This document shows positions 26,505-35,632 of a stretch of 64,000 bases of DNA, one piece after another. The translations under genes were made by a program, and so were the position numbers. How positions within the stretch are numbered: the stretch's first letter is position 1; each line of letters starts with the position of its first letter. Source of the stretch: Chloroflexi bacterium 44-23 (GTDB taxonomy: Bacteria > Chloroflexota > Anaerolineae > Anaerolineales > Anaerolineaceae); assembly GCA_001899005.1 (NCBI GenBank), contig MKUW01000028.1, positions 656,503 through 720,502 on the forward strand, in the 5' to 3' direction. The notes below the pieces were generated by a model, which saw only the letters and a program-made list of their open reading frames with translations, was not told where the DNA came from and did not search any database.

Positions 26505-27434
26505 TTAATCATCTTCCCCAAAGCGCATGCGTACATAAGACTCATAGCGATCCGGGTGAATTTCACCGGCTGCCACGGCTTTCTTGACCGCACAATCCGG
26601 CTCATTGGTATGAGTGCAATTGCTGAACTGGCAATCAGCCACCTTAGCCCCAATCTCTCGAAAATAAGCGTCCAATTCCTCCGGTTCAATATCCCACAAT
26701 GAGAGCATGCGAATACCCGGTAAATCAGCCACAAAGCCACCCATGTTTAAAGGAAATAAACGCCGGGTAACCGTGGTATGGCGACCTTTGTCAGTTGATT
26801 CGCTGACGTGGCTGACAGCCAAGCCCAACTCAGGCTGAATTGAGTTCAACAGGCTCGATTTTCCCACTCCGGATGGTCCTACCAGCCCGGAAAGTTTATC
26901 TTTAAGCGCCTCTCGCAGGGTGTCAATCCCCAGGTTCTGTTTTACCGAGGTGTACAAAACTTCATATCCGATTTCACTGTAAAGCGAAAACATCTCCTGC
27001 GCTTGCTCTATTCCTACCAGGTCAACTTTATTGGCTACGATTAAAGCCTGGATTTGCTGGCGTTCACAGATGACCAGAAAGCGATCCAACATACGCAGGT
27101 GTGGTTCCGGCTGTGCACAGGCAAAAACAAGCACCACCTGATCGGGATTGGCCAACAGAATTTGTTTGAAATCCCCGCGTGAATCCGGTGCCGAGCGAAT
27201 CAAAGCGCGCTCACGAGGAAGCACATCTTCGATGGCTGCATTACCATCTTCTTGTTCACTCACCAGTACCAGATCGCCCATGGCCATGACATCTTCACGA
27301 AAAGTCTCCGGGCGACGCAGCTTAAGCTTTCCGCGCGCGTGGCATGTAATTTCACGCCCATCCTCCAATAGAACCTGGTAGAACCCGGATTGTATATTCA
27401 TTATCCGACCTTGTAATAAATTATTATCGCTCAC
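26505..27434 (-). CDS. rsgA: Ribosome small-subunit maturation GTPase RsgA
   Basis: Circularly permuted GTPase that checks late 30S assembly near the decoding site. An OB-fold (res. about 1-75: LLQGRIMNIQSGFYQVLLEDG) is followed by G motifs in the permuted order G4 NKVD, G1 GPSGVGKSSLLN, G2 region GRHTTVTRRL, G3 DLPGIR. The C-terminal zinc motif is CQFSNCTHTNEPDCAVKKAV. 309 residues is normal. The start is GTG at 27434 with TGAGG upstream. It follows the penicillin-binding protein by 6 nt, and maf precedes that, so the three likely share a transcript. Confidence 0.95.
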   Translation of the reverse strand: MSDNNLLQGRIMNIQSGFYQVLLEDGREITCHARGKLKLRRPETFREDVMAMGDLVLVSEQEDGNAAIEDVLPRERALIRSAPDSRGDFKQILLANPDQVVLVFACAQPEPHLRMLDRFLVICERQQIQALIVANKVDLVGIEQAQEMFSLYSEIGYEVLYTSVKQNLGIDTLREALKDKLSGLVGPSGVGKSSLLNSIQPELGLAVSHVSESTDKGRHTTVTRRLFPLNMGGFVADLPGIRMLSLWDIEPEELDAYFREIGAKVADCQFSNCTHTNEPDCAVKKAVAAGEIHPDRYESYVRMRFGEDD

Positions 27435-27440
27435 ATGACC

Positions 27441-29663
27441 TCAGGGTTCAGGTGTAACAATTTCTTCCGCCGGTGGGGTTTCTGTTACCAGTGGCGTGGG
27501 TGTGCGGGTTACATAATAGGAAGACTCCCACGGGTACAGCCGCTGCGGCTTACCATAGAAATAGAGCTCCACAATACGGCGGAAGATCGGTGCGGCTATG
27601 GCCGAGCCATCTCCTGCGTTTTCTGCCAAGACCACGATTGCAATATCCGGCCGGTTTTCATTGCCGTTGCGGGTGTAACCAGCAAACCAGGCGTGCGGAT
27701 CAAACGGTTCGTTTTGGGCGGTGCCAGTCTTGCCATAAATCGGGATCTGTAACCCCAGCATTGCTTGTCTTCCGGTACCACGGCTGGCATGCACGACATC
27801 ATACATGGCGTCTTGAATAATTTTCAGATTTTCCGCCGATACCGGCAGCTTTCCTTTAACAATAGGCTCAAATTGATAGGTGGGATCACCTTCTGGCGGA
27901 GCAATCTTATCCACTAGTTGCGGCTGATAGAGCGTACCGCCATTTCCTACTGCAGCGATAAAGGCAGCCACTTGCAAAGGCGTCACCTGCATGGCGCCCT
28001 GCCCGATCGCCAGTTGAACCGAATCACCCACATTTAGCGGGTTAGGGATGTTACCACTGACTTCCTGCAGTTGACCAATACCGGTCGGCTCACCCAGGCC
28101 AAACCCGCGGGCCATATCAGGGATGGCGTTAGGCAGGTTGCGTTCCCACATGGTCAGGCCTATATGATAAAACCAAGGATTGCAAGAGCGCATTAACCCT
28201 TCCGGCAGTGTCAACTGGCCACTGGGTGGCAGCTCTTTTTCAACCGTCCAGTCATATAAAGTAACCCCCTCCAGCTCTGTGAAAGTACTGTCACAATAGT
28301 AGCTGCTGTTCTTGTCAAAAGTACCGGTTTCAAGTGCAGCTGCCATGGTGATGATTTTGAAGACTGAACCCAATGGGTAAGCGCTTTGGGTGGCGCGATT
28401 TAGCAGCCGGTTTTCAACCGGGTTGAGCATATCTTGCAGCAGCCAGCCGCGATTGTAGTTATCGGCATCAAACAGGTTGGGGTCATAAGAAGGCGTAGAA
28501 GTGAGAGCCAAGATGCGACCGGTATTCAATTCCACCACCACGGCTGCCCCACGAAACCCCTCCATTGCCAGTTCCACTTCAGATTGAAAATCGCGTTCCA
28601 CCGTGGTGTAAATTGATTGAGATGGTTTTGAATCGGCTGAACCAATGCGGGTTTCCACTGTGCCGTCCGGTTTAACGACATATAACGAAGCGCCTTTCTT
28701 ACCGATCAAGTATTCCTCACCCCACGCTTCCAGACCGGTTCGCCCAACTTTTTCGTCACCGCGATATCCGGCGCGTTTGTAATCATCCAGTTCTTCCGGA
28801 AAAATGGATTGAACATAACCCGTGATGTGGGCTGCCCCACTACCGGCAAAGTAGTAACGTGAGGTATAAAAATTCATATTCAAACCACCCAGTGTTACCA
28901 GGGTGTCATAATAGCGATCCGTATTTGATTTTGCCGTTTCACCCACTGCAACATACCAATCATCTCCGGCATACTGATACAAGGAACGAATATAATCACC
29001 ATTCAGTCCGGTCAAGCGCGAAAGATAGGAGACAAGCGTGCCTTCCTGGCCTTCTGTGATCAATCCCGGCGTAATGCCCAGCGCGACCACATCTGATTGA
29101 GCTGCCAATGCGCTGCCCTGACTATCGTAGATATTACCACGTGCGGGGGCGGTGATATCCATGGAAAGAAAATTACCACCTTTTAACTCCGGTAGAATCA
29201 TGGCATCTTCCCATTGTACTTTCCAGCTATTTCCTTCGAGAGTCAGGTTCATGATCATATCGCGGCTGATCATCCCCACCAGCGCTGTTTGAAATTCTAC
29301 TTTGTATCCCAGTTGGGCACTGCGCGGATTGGTCAACGCGGAGGAAATCTGGTAATTAAGTTCAACCATTGTCATAGCAGACATGGCGCTTTGATAACGT
29401 TTGGTAAAATCCTCCAGATTAATGGCGTCCTTACTCAATGTGCTCAGACGGTCGTACATGCCCTGATAGTTTTCCAAGCGCCAATCTTCCAAAAAATCTT
29501 TGGCGGCTTGTTTTGCGTCGGGTGTCCTGGTCGTTTTAACTTGGGGAGCGGGTAATGTTTTGCTGGCTTCTGGTGTAGCCACAGGCGTATCCACACTCGC
29601 TGCCGGAGTGCAGGCACTGACTATAAAAATGGTCAATAAAATGAGACTCACTAACTTTTTCAT
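27441..29663 (-). CDS. Lipoprotein class B penicillin-binding protein (transpeptidase)
   Basis: Peptidoglycan cross-linking enzyme on the outer face of the membrane, 740 residues. The signal MKKLVSLILLTIFIVSAC suggests a lipid anchor at Cys18. Residues about 45-155 look like the NTF2-like MecA_N domain (AAKDFLEDWRLENYQGMYDRL), then the dimerisation domain (ITAPARGNIYDSQGSALA), then the transpeptidase: Ser-x-x-Lys in YPLGSVFKIITMAAAL, Ser-x-Asn in RSCNPWFYHIG, Lys-Thr-Gly in YGKTGTAQNEPFDPHAWFAGY. The tail RTPTPLVTETPPAEEIVTPEP is Thr/Pro-rich. The domain order resembles PBP3 of Bacillus and PBP2a of staphylococci, which is not evidence of resistance. It lies between maf and rsgA. Confidence 0.9.
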   Translation of the reverse strand: MKKLVSLILLTIFIVSACTPAASVDTPVATPEASKTLPAPQVKTTRTPDAKQAAKDFLEDWRLENYQGMYDRLSTLSKDAINLEDFTKRYQSAMSAMTMVELNYQISSALTNPRSAQLGYKVEFQTALVGMISRDMIMNLTLEGNSWKVQWEDAMILPELKGGNFLSMDITAPARGNIYDSQGSALAAQSDVVALGITPGLITEGQEGTLVSYLSRLTGLNGDYIRSLYQYAGDDWYVAVGETAKSNTDRYYDTLVTLGGLNMNFYTSRYYFAGSGAAHITGYVQSIFPEELDDYKRAGYRGDEKVGRTGLEAWGEEYLIGKKGASLYVVKPDGTVETRIGSADSKPSQSIYTTVERDFQSEVELAMEGFRGAAVVVELNTGRILALTSTPSYDPNLFDADNYNRGWLLQDMLNPVENRLLNRATQSAYPLGSVFKIITMAAALETGTFDKNSSYYCDSTFTELEGVTLYDWTVEKELPPSGQLTLPEGLMRSCNPWFYHIGLTMWERNLPNAIPDMARGFGLGEPTGIGQLQEVSGNIPNPLNVGDSVQLAIGQGAMQVTPLQVAAFIAAVGNGGTLYQPQLVDKIAPPEGDPTYQFEPIVKGKLPVSAENLKIIQDAMYDVVHASRGTGRQAMLGLQIPIYGKTGTAQNEPFDPHAWFAGYTRNGNENRPDIAIVVLAENAGDGSAIAAPIFRRIVELYFYGKPQRLYPWESSYYVTRTPTPLVTETPPAEEIVTPEP

Positions 29664-29702
29664 TGATCCTCCGGGCGCAAAAACCTCCAGATATTTTCCA
29701 TT

Positions 29703-30374
29703 TTATCCCAGGTTTTCGCCCTGTAACACGCGTTCATGAATGAGACAATCATAACCCAAATGCTGCTGACAGGCTGTATCAATCGCAGTGGACGGTCTAA
29801 TCCCGCTCTGCGCCATGGCATAGGCAATATGGCAGAGGGGCATTCCCATTACACTGGCGAAACATCCCCTAAATTGTTCCACCGGGTGGAATTCGTCATT
29901 TTGGATGGCATATGCACCGGCTTTATCCAACGGATCACCGCTGTCCACATAAGCGTCAATCTCATCCTCGTTGTAAGCCCGCATGGGGACATCTGTCATA
30001 CAAAGCACCTCAACCGGTAAATTCATGTCGGGGAGATGCAGTGTAACAGCTGTATAAACCTGGTGAGTTCTGCCTCGCAATGCAAGCAACATTTTTTTAG
30101 CGTCGCATCTATCAACGGGTTTCGCAAAAATTTTACCATCCAATGCTACTGTCGTATCGGCTGCTAAAATTAATCCCCCATCCGGCCAGAGCGCTGCCAC
30201 CCTGGAAGCTTTCTCACGTGCCAGGCGGCAGACATACTCAGCAGGATTTTCCGCTGGCCGCAAATCTTCATCCACATCTGCCGGGTGAACACGAAATGGC
30301 TGCCCAAAGAGAGCCATCAGTTCTTTACGGCGGGGCGAGTTTGATGCCAGGATCCAGGGGTTATCTTTCATCAT
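29703..30374 (-). CDS. maf: Maf-family nucleoside triphosphate pyrophosphatase
   Basis: House-cleaning enzyme that hydrolyses modified or canonical NTPs, such as dTTP or UTP, to monophosphates. Motifs: LASNSPRRKELM near the start, EKASRVA, LAADTTVALDGKIFAKP, and GDPLDKAGAYAIQ with the catalytic Asp region. The last 35 residues (IRPSTAIDTACQQHLGYDCL) extend beyond the usual family end and contain two Cys. The start is one of two consecutive ATG codons at 30374 and 30371. It is the first gene of the maf-PBP-rsgA run. Confidence 0.92.
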   Translation of the reverse strand: MMKDNPWILASNSPRRKELMALFGQPFRVHPADVDEDLRPAENPAEYVCRLAREKASRVAALWPDGGLILAADTTVALDGKIFAKPVDRCDAKKMLLALRGRTHQVYTAVTLHLPDMNLPVEVLCMTDVPMRAYNEDEIDAYVDSGDPLDKAGAYAIQNDEFHPVEQFRGCFASVMGMPLCHIAYAMAQSGIRPSTAIDTACQQHLGYDCLIHERVLQGENLG

Positions 30375-30414
30375 AGCGATTCTATCATAGAGAGTAATGG
30401 GAGAGGTGTAAAGG

Positions 30415-30505
30415 GTAAGGAGGTTGGTTGATTTGTTGACAGGTTGCTTGGTCGATTTGTTTCTTGGTGGATTAGTTGCTTGGTGGATTAGTGAATTGTT
30501 AATTG
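30415..30505. repeat. C-poor TTGATTTG-type low-complexity repeat
   Basis: Irregular reiterations of GGTTGATTTGTTG and TTGGTGGATTAGTTGC between the divergent maf and YciI-like genes. Same class as at 2060-2165, 19490-19535, 47745-47800 (opposite strand), 59600-59690 (opposite strand) and 60430-60660. No coding or promoter meaning is evident. Confidence 0.6.
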
Positions 30506-30650
30506 GAGAGCAGTGGGGAATGTCAAATCGATAAATCCATTTTTTGTTAAGTAGATTGCAATCAACTTGGGTTTTTGTTGTGCCAAAGATGGGCTATAAT
30601 CAAATACATCGCTCTTTCTCATTACTTTTTACCCATTTCTCATTACAATT

Positions 30651-30944
30651 ATGAAACATTTCTTCATCGAAATTACCTACACGGTACCGGCCGAGACAAT
30701 CGCACATATTACGCCTGCACATCGCCATTTCCTGCAGGGTGGTTATGATCAGGGCCTGCTCTTGATGTCTGGGCCGATGAATTCAAAAACAGGCGGAGTC
30801 GTGATTGCCCGGGCAGCAACGCTGGATGATATCCAGGCTTTCTTTTCATTTGATCCCTACCTGGCCAATCAGGCAGCCACCTACCGCTTTGTGGAATTTG
30901 ATCCACTCAAGCGCCAGCCATTTTTGGAAGATTGGGTCGCATAG
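30651..30944 (+). CDS. YciI-like small protein
   Basis: 97 residues with the YciI pattern: MKHFFIEITYTVP, then HITPAHRHFLQGGYDQGLLLMSGPM and the end FDPYLANQAATYRFVEFDPLKRQPFLEDW. YciI proteins form a ferredoxin-like dimer with a conserved His/Asp pair; their reaction is mostly unknown. A TATAAT at 30595-30600 is a possible -10 about 45 nt before a leader. It stands alone and starts the plus-strand accessory region. Confidence 0.85.
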   Translation: MKHFFIEITYTVPAETIAHITPAHRHFLQGGYDQGLLLMSGPMNSKTGGVVIARAATLDDIQAFFSFDPYLANQAATYRFVEFDPLKRQPFLEDWVA

Positions 30945-31358
30945 CGGTTACCGGTAGCCTATAGCAGGTAGTTTGTGGTGGGGAGTTTGTAGGTTGGGCA
31001 TGTCGATCAGGAGAGAGCCACTGCTACGAAGATAGCCTATCGAGAGAATCGCTGGTTACCTGAGTGCCCAATACACTTGCGTCTGCCTGGATTTATGTCA
31101 AATTAGAATGAAATTAAGTACTAATTTTTTGTGCCTAAATTTTGGCGATTGCCATAGAAAATAAGCAACTCGAGGCGTGAGATCCTAATGGTTGTAGAGT
31201 GCTATCCTTTGCACCTTGTGAGCGATTGCCGATCGATATGATCGTGAAAAGGATTAAGCTCCGCAAGACTGATTTCACTTTGCCAGTTACCGTTTTGCAT
31301 TCCTAACAATTCCGTCAGTTACCTTTTTGTTTCTTATGAAAACCGCTATTCTAGACTC
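30945..31358. other. Intergenic region with one GTAGGTTGGGCATG element
   Basis: About 410 bases. It holds copy 2 of the short element at 30989-31071 and, at its 3' end, TATTCT (31347-31352) six bases before the next ATG, a probable -10 for leaderless transcription. Nothing else is recognised. Confidence 0.45.
30989..31071. repeat. Short dispersed element, copy 2 (GTAGGTTGGGCATG ... AGTGCCCA)
   Basis: 83 bp with the same ends as 6953-7038: GTAGGTTGGGCATG on the left and AGTGCCCAA on the right, forming an inverted repeat. The interior differs from copy 1. Confidence 0.5.
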
Positions 31359-32993
31359 ATGTTTCCTTTAAAACCTATTCTTTCGGTTCTTTTTTTCCTG
31401 AGCCTGATTCTGCAGCCAAAACCTGTGCCACAGGCAGCCATTTCCGCCCCAATCCTCAAATGGCAAAAAGGGGGCTGTTTTTCCTCCTGGTGTGAAACTG
31501 GCTGGTATAGCTCGCCGGCTCTTGTTGATCTGGATGGCGATGGTGATGTTGAAATCATTGGCGGTTTATACTCCCTCTTTCTTCTGGATGGCAGCAGCGG
31601 CAGCCAGATCCAGCGCATTGATCCGCCCGGTGACCGCGCCTGGAGCGATATTGCCGTGGCCGACATCGATCATGACGGAGACCTGGAAGTGGTCAGCGTG
31701 CATGGAACGTACGTGCATGTCTGGGATCATAACCTGAATCTGATCTGGAGCCGTCAGCCGGTCGATGGCTTTGAGCTACGCTCACTAGCGCTCTATGACC
31801 TTGATCATGACGGAGACCTGGAAATCATGGTGGCTTCTACGCGTTCGAATGATCAATGGTTCGTCTATGAACACAACGGCAGCCTGCGCGCAGGCAATTG
31901 GCCGCAGCACAGCCCGGATTCGGACACAAATGGCTATGCTGCCGGTTGCTTTAATCAAAACATTGCCGCCGCTGATATGAACAATGACGGGCGGGTGGAG
32001 ATCATCGGCAGCAACGACACCCATTACACCGCTGCCTTCTATCCTGACGGCAGCCAGGTACCCGCCAGCACCATGTACGGAACTTTGCCCGGCGGCTTGC
32101 CCAAGCCCTGGAGCCGGGTGGGCATGCACGTCGATCAGTCGGTTGATTTGCGCGGTTATGCCAACTGCGGCACAGAACACCGCCCCAATTTTGCCCATTC
32201 ACCACCTCTGCTGGCCGATCTGGATGGAAATAGAGCCCTGGAATTAATCATCGTTGGCAATGTCTATAATTGCGGTACAAATCCCTACACCGATCTGTAC
32301 GAGATGCCGTTTATCTTCAGGCAAGACCGCACTCGCTGGTCGAATGCCAGCTACAACTGGACCGTCATTCCGACGCCGGATGGATCCGCAGCCCCGCGCA
32401 GTGAGAATTACAATGTCATTGAGAGCAATCACCCAGTGCCGGTTGTGGCCGATCTGGATGGCGATGGAATCAAGGAAATTCTATATCCATCCTATGACGG
32501 GCGTATGCACGTTTATTGGCTGGATAAAACAGAGCACGGCAATTGGCCTTACGCAGTCACCAAAAATAGCGAAGGCTTTTTACGCTTTGCCTCACCCCCG
32601 GTCGTCGCTGACCTTGATAATGACGGCCATGCAGAAGTCATCTTTGCCTCCTGGGTACAAAAAGGCAGCGGTCAAACCGGAAAGCTGCATATCCTCGATT
32701 CCCTTGGAAATCCGATCCATGAAATCAATCTGCCGGCCGCGTTTGGTTCACCGGACTGGAACGGCGTGCTGGCCTCTCCCACACTGGCCAATATCGATGG
32801 CGACGCTGATCTGGAAGTAGTCCTGACCAGTGCCCATTCCGGCTTCCTGGCCTACGATCTGCCTAACAGCGCCAATGCCCGTATTTTGTGGGCAACCGGG
32901 AGCGGCAATTATTTGCGTTCAGGTTCACCGATTATTACAGTGGACCCGGTGGAATATGATTATTTTGTTTATGTACCGTTGATTAGGAAGTAA
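31359..32993 (+). CDS. Secreted FG-GAP/VCBS-type beta-propeller protein
   Basis: 544 residues. A signal peptide (MFPLKPILSVLFFLSLILQ, with cleavage likely after AISA) is followed by about eight repeats with Ca-binding Asp-rich turns: DLDGDGDVEIIG, DIDHDGDLEVVS, DLDHDGDLEIMV, DMNNDGRVEIIG, DLDGNRALELII, DLDGDGIKEILY, DLDNDGHAEVIF, NIDGDADLEVVL. This predicts an integrin-like propeller at the cell surface; no enzyme motif is seen. The last residues YDYFVYVPLIRK form a short hydrophobic-basic tail that may be a surface-sorting signal. There is no Shine-Dalgarno; TATTCT ends 6 nt before the ATG, so the mRNA may be leaderless. Confidence 0.88.
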   Translation: MFPLKPILSVLFFLSLILQPKPVPQAAISAPILKWQKGGCFSSWCETGWYSSPALVDLDGDGDVEIIGGLYSLFLLDGSSGSQIQRIDPPGDRAWSDIAVADIDHDGDLEVVSVHGTYVHVWDHNLNLIWSRQPVDGFELRSLALYDLDHDGDLEIMVASTRSNDQWFVYEHNGSLRAGNWPQHSPDSDTNGYAAGCFNQNIAAADMNNDGRVEIIGSNDTHYTAAFYPDGSQVPASTMYGTLPGGLPKPWSRVGMHVDQSVDLRGYANCGTEHRPNFAHSPPLLADLDGNRALELIIVGNVYNCGTNPYTDLYEMPFIFRQDRTRWSNASYNWTVIPTPDGSAAPRSENYNVIESNHPVPVVADLDGDGIKEILYPSYDGRMHVYWLDKTEHGNWPYAVTKNSEGFLRFASPPVVADLDNDGHAEVIFASWVQKGSGQTGKLHILDSLGNPIHEINLPAAFGSPDWNGVLASPTLANIDGDADLEVVLTSAHSGFLAYDLPNSANARILWATGSGNYLRSGSPIITVDPVEYDYFVYVPLIRK

Positions 32994-33131
32994 TGGGACA
33001 TGGGTAATGAGTAACGAGTAATGCGTTCCCCTCATTACTCCTCTCTCATTACTTTTTCCAGTCACTTTACCTTTGCTTGCATCCCTTCCTTTTTTGTCTA
33101 TACTCGCCATATATTCGAAAGAGGTAACCCA

Positions 33132-33410
33132 ATGTGCAGAGCCATTAAGCCTTTGTTCAATTTCGATCCACCGGCCAGCGCCGAGGATATCCGTGCTGCA
33201 GCCATCCAATACGTGCGTAAAATTAGCGGTTATCGGGTACCATCAAAGGCCAACCAACTGGCCTTTAATGCGGCTGTTGAGGCAATCACATACGCTTCCA
33301 GCCTGCTTTTGGACAGCCTGGTGACCGATGCTCCCCCAAAAAACCGGGCTGAAGTGATTGCGCGCGCCAAAGAACGCTCAACCCTGCGTTTTGAAAGAAA
33401 GGGAGGATAG
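33132..33410 (+). CDS. DUF2277-family small protein
   Basis: 92 residues beginning MCRAIKPLFNFDPPASAEDIRAAAIQYVRKISGYRVPSK, which is the conserved opening of the DUF2277 family; its role is unknown. The frame extends upstream to 33021, but that part overlaps a GTAATGAG repeat and lacks a ribosome site, whereas GAAAGAGG precedes the ATG at 33132. The next gene starts 8 nt after the stop, so the two form a pair. Confidence 0.85.
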   Translation: MCRAIKPLFNFDPPASAEDIRAAAIQYVRKISGYRVPSKANQLAFNAAVEAITYASSLLLDSLVTDAPPKNRAEVIARAKERSTLRFERKGG

Positions 33411-33418
33411 GTTTAATT

Positions 33419-33922
33419 ATGACAACCTTACCTGTATCCGATTTGACCCAATCAATTGTTGAATTATTAATTGAGGCCTACGACGGCCCACCTACTGCTG
33501 ACAGCCCGACCTGGTTTAATGATAATGATCCTAATGCCGGGATTTTCGGCCAAATTGCACCTCTGACCGCTGACCAGGTGTCCAAATCCGTGGACGGCAG
33601 CGGTGAAGCCGGCACCACGATCGCTTCGCATATTGAACACCTGCGTTGGAGCCTCGCAAATGTCAACGCCACCCTGCACGGCCAGGAATACAAAAGCAAC
33701 TGGCGTGAAAGCTGGACCGTTTTGACTGTGGATGCAAATGAATGGATCCGGCTGGTTCAACGGTTACGCATGGAACTGGATGAAGTTTGCAAAGCAATCC
33801 AGGAGCAACAAACATTGCCCGGTGAATATCTGAACGGCCTGATCGGGCTTGTGCCACACACTGCCTATCACTTAGGTGTTGTTCGGCAAATGATCGAACG
33901 AGTGAAGAAAGGGGGAAGTTGA
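33419..33922 (+). CDS. DinB-like four-helix metal-binding protein
   Basis: 167 residues with the layout of the DinB/YfiT superfamily: a His in helix 2 (GTTIASHIEHLRWSLANVN) and the C-terminal HTAYHLGVVRQMIERVK with two His spaced as in the metal triad. Such proteins are often thiol-dependent transferases or have unknown roles. GGAGG lies 16-20 nt before the ATG. It probably shares a transcript with the DUF2277 gene. The reaction cannot be predicted. Confidence 0.75.
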   Translation: MTTLPVSDLTQSIVELLIEAYDGPPTADSPTWFNDNDPNAGIFGQIAPLTADQVSKSVDGSGEAGTTIASHIEHLRWSLANVNATLHGQEYKSNWRESWTVLTVDANEWIRLVQRLRMELDEVCKAIQEQQTLPGEYLNGLIGLVPHTAYHLGVVRQMIERVKKGGS

Positions 33923-34029
33923 TTCGCTTCGCTTGGGCAGGTGGCCGCTTCGCTACGCTTGAGCGGGTGGTTTAAAATTAACCACGGCCGAAAAGCATAT
34001 ACCTGACTAATAATGATATCTCGTCGTAG

Positions 34030-34092
34030 GGGCGAAGCATCCGGCAACGGACTCGTTTTGTGAAATAGTCGTAATTGCCGGATGCTTCGCCC
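34030..34092. repeat. GGGCGAAGCATCCGGCAA palindrome, copy 2
   Basis: Perfect 18-bp inverted repeat (34030-34047 and 34075-34092) with a 27-nt centre, preceded by CGTAG. Same class as 19541-19604. It lies in the 720-base gene-free region after the DinB-like gene. Confidence 0.7.
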
Positions 34093-34291
34093 TTGCCTGA
34101 TCTGCAGGATTTAACCCTACCCAGTGAATTAATCGATATGTAAATTTTAATTCAAACCATTAAACGTCCATCTATACAAATTAATTTTGATGTATTTTCT
34201 CCGGTAAGAAAAATATCAATTTATTTCAGAAAAAAAGCAACCACCCCTACATAATTATCTATCCTTCGCCTCACCGCAGATGTCCAATATC

Positions 34292-34577
34292 AGGTGCTCT
34301 CCAGGGCAATTGCATCTTATGTCTGACAACTTAAAATGAGCTTTTTCACCATTTTTATCCCAGGTTTTATGCTTCTAGAAAATATTGTATCATTTCAAAA
34401 ATTAGGGGCAGAGTGTTTATAGTAATTTTGCCACGTAAGATCGAACCTCTATAATTCTAATCACAATTTTTAACCAATAAACAAACCACTTGACACAATT
34501 ATTAGTATATTCTTTTGGCTAAAAACATCTTTATCTATCGAAAAGTAATTTTGATGCGATTGCCCTGAGGTGCTCTC
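34292..34577. mobile_element. MITE-like element with 15-bp inverted ends and 10-bp target duplication
   Basis: The element body 34302-34567 (266 bp) starts CAGGGCAATTGCATC and ends GATGCGATTGCCCTG, inverted repeats matching at 14 of 15 positions. Immediately outside both ends stands the identical 10-mer AGGTGCTCTC (34292-34301 and 34568-34577), as expected for a target-site duplication. The body is AT-rich and has no transposase ORF, so it would depend on an enzyme elsewhere. It contains a partial copy of the AGTGTTTTT element (34386-34419). Confidence 0.8.
34386..34419 (-). repeat. AGTGTTTTT element, partial copy C
   Basis: TGTATCATTTCAAAAATTA followed by GGGGCAGAGTGTTTA matches the left flank and first arm of the element at 54431 with few differences, but the second arm of the palindrome is absent. 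It lies inside the MITE-like element. Confidence 0.6.
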
Positions 34578-34645
34578 CAATACTATTGGTTGTTCGCTCT
34601 CGTGCAGCATCTACTTGTTAATTTTTTTCAAGTAAAATTAAGTAT

Positions 34646-35479
34646 ATGCGCCATAACTTTAGAAAAATTCTACTCTATGCTTTAGCTGCAATGGTACTGC
34701 CGCTTCCATTCCTCTTTTTTCTAGCCACGCGCAACGCCAGGCAATCTCAACAAATGCAACCCTGCCCGGCCATCGATCCTGCTCTGGCATACCTGACAAG
34801 CCAATACAATCCTACCTATCAACTTTTAAGCGAAGTTCCAAATGCTGCCCCAGATATCTACTGGTTAAATAATGATAATTTCCTGGCTGCCCTCGCCTTT
34901 CAAAAAGCAGGGATAAATACAGACGCAGAAATAATAGAAGCTTCACTCACGAAACACAATGCCACCCACACAGACCTGGCCAAAATATTGAAACGCACTC
35001 CCGTCGAATTTCCACCTGGAGTTTCCGAAGTCGTAGTGAAATGGGAGTCCGCGGACGGAAGTGAGCAAATCCGTGATGAGGTCACTGGCAGTGCAGCATT
35101 CTTTGAAGACTGGGATACGTACACCAACCTCTCACTCCTGGCAGCTCTTAACGAAAACAACCAACGTAGCCATGAACGATCCTTGGAAGCCTTCAATCAG
35201 GCTTTGAAAGCATTTGATGGAACAGGTTTTCGTGACAAAGCTTTTGATAAAACCTACGAAACCTACAAACTAGCCATGTCTGTTTACATTGGAAAACAAA
35301 TTGGAAGTGACTTCCCGGAACGAAACCAGATGGTTACAATTTTGCTCTCCATGCAGGCAGAAAATGGGGGTTTTTATACTCACTATGATGCCAATTTTTT
35401 ACCAGCAGGGGATACCAACACTGAAACCACCTCCTGGGCAATTCTTGCCCTGCAAGCAGCTGGCTGCCACATAGAATAG
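34646..35479 (+). CDS. Membrane-anchored protein with toroid-like repeat region, unknown function
   Basis: 277 residues. One N-terminal membrane segment (KILLYALAAMVLPLPFLFFLA, res. 7-27) suggests an anchored or exported protein. The rest alternates helices, and the end LLSMQAENGGFYTHYDANFLPAGDTNTETTSWAILAL resembles a repeat of alpha/alpha toroid proteins (squalene-cyclase or prenyltransferase type). Catalytic Asp-rich motifs are missing, so an enzyme role is doubtful. No Shine-Dalgarno is present; TAAAAT ends 7 nt before the ATG, which fits leaderless transcription. It stands alone next to the MITE-like element. Confidence 0.65.
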   Translation: MRHNFRKILLYALAAMVLPLPFLFFLATRNARQSQQMQPCPAIDPALAYLTSQYNPTYQLLSEVPNAAPDIYWLNNDNFLAALAFQKAGINTDAEIIEASLTKHNATHTDLAKILKRTPVEFPPGVSEVVVKWESADGSEQIRDEVTGSAAFFEDWDTYTNLSLLAALNENNQRSHERSLEAFNQALKAFDGTGFRDKAFDKTYETYKLAMSVYIGKQIGSDFPERNQMVTILLSMQAENGGFYTHYDANFLPAGDTNTETTSWAILALQAAGCHIE

Positions 35480-35632
35480 TAAATTGCAGGAAGACATTCG
35501 GTTATCAGGAATCTTAACTCAAACCAACATATGGCATAGGGCAGATTAAATTAGGCCAGCCGCGAAACGCGCAAAGCGCAGGTCTGGCGCTGTCAGCTAT
35601 AGGCTGTCAGCTGTAAGCTCTTACAAGCGCGG

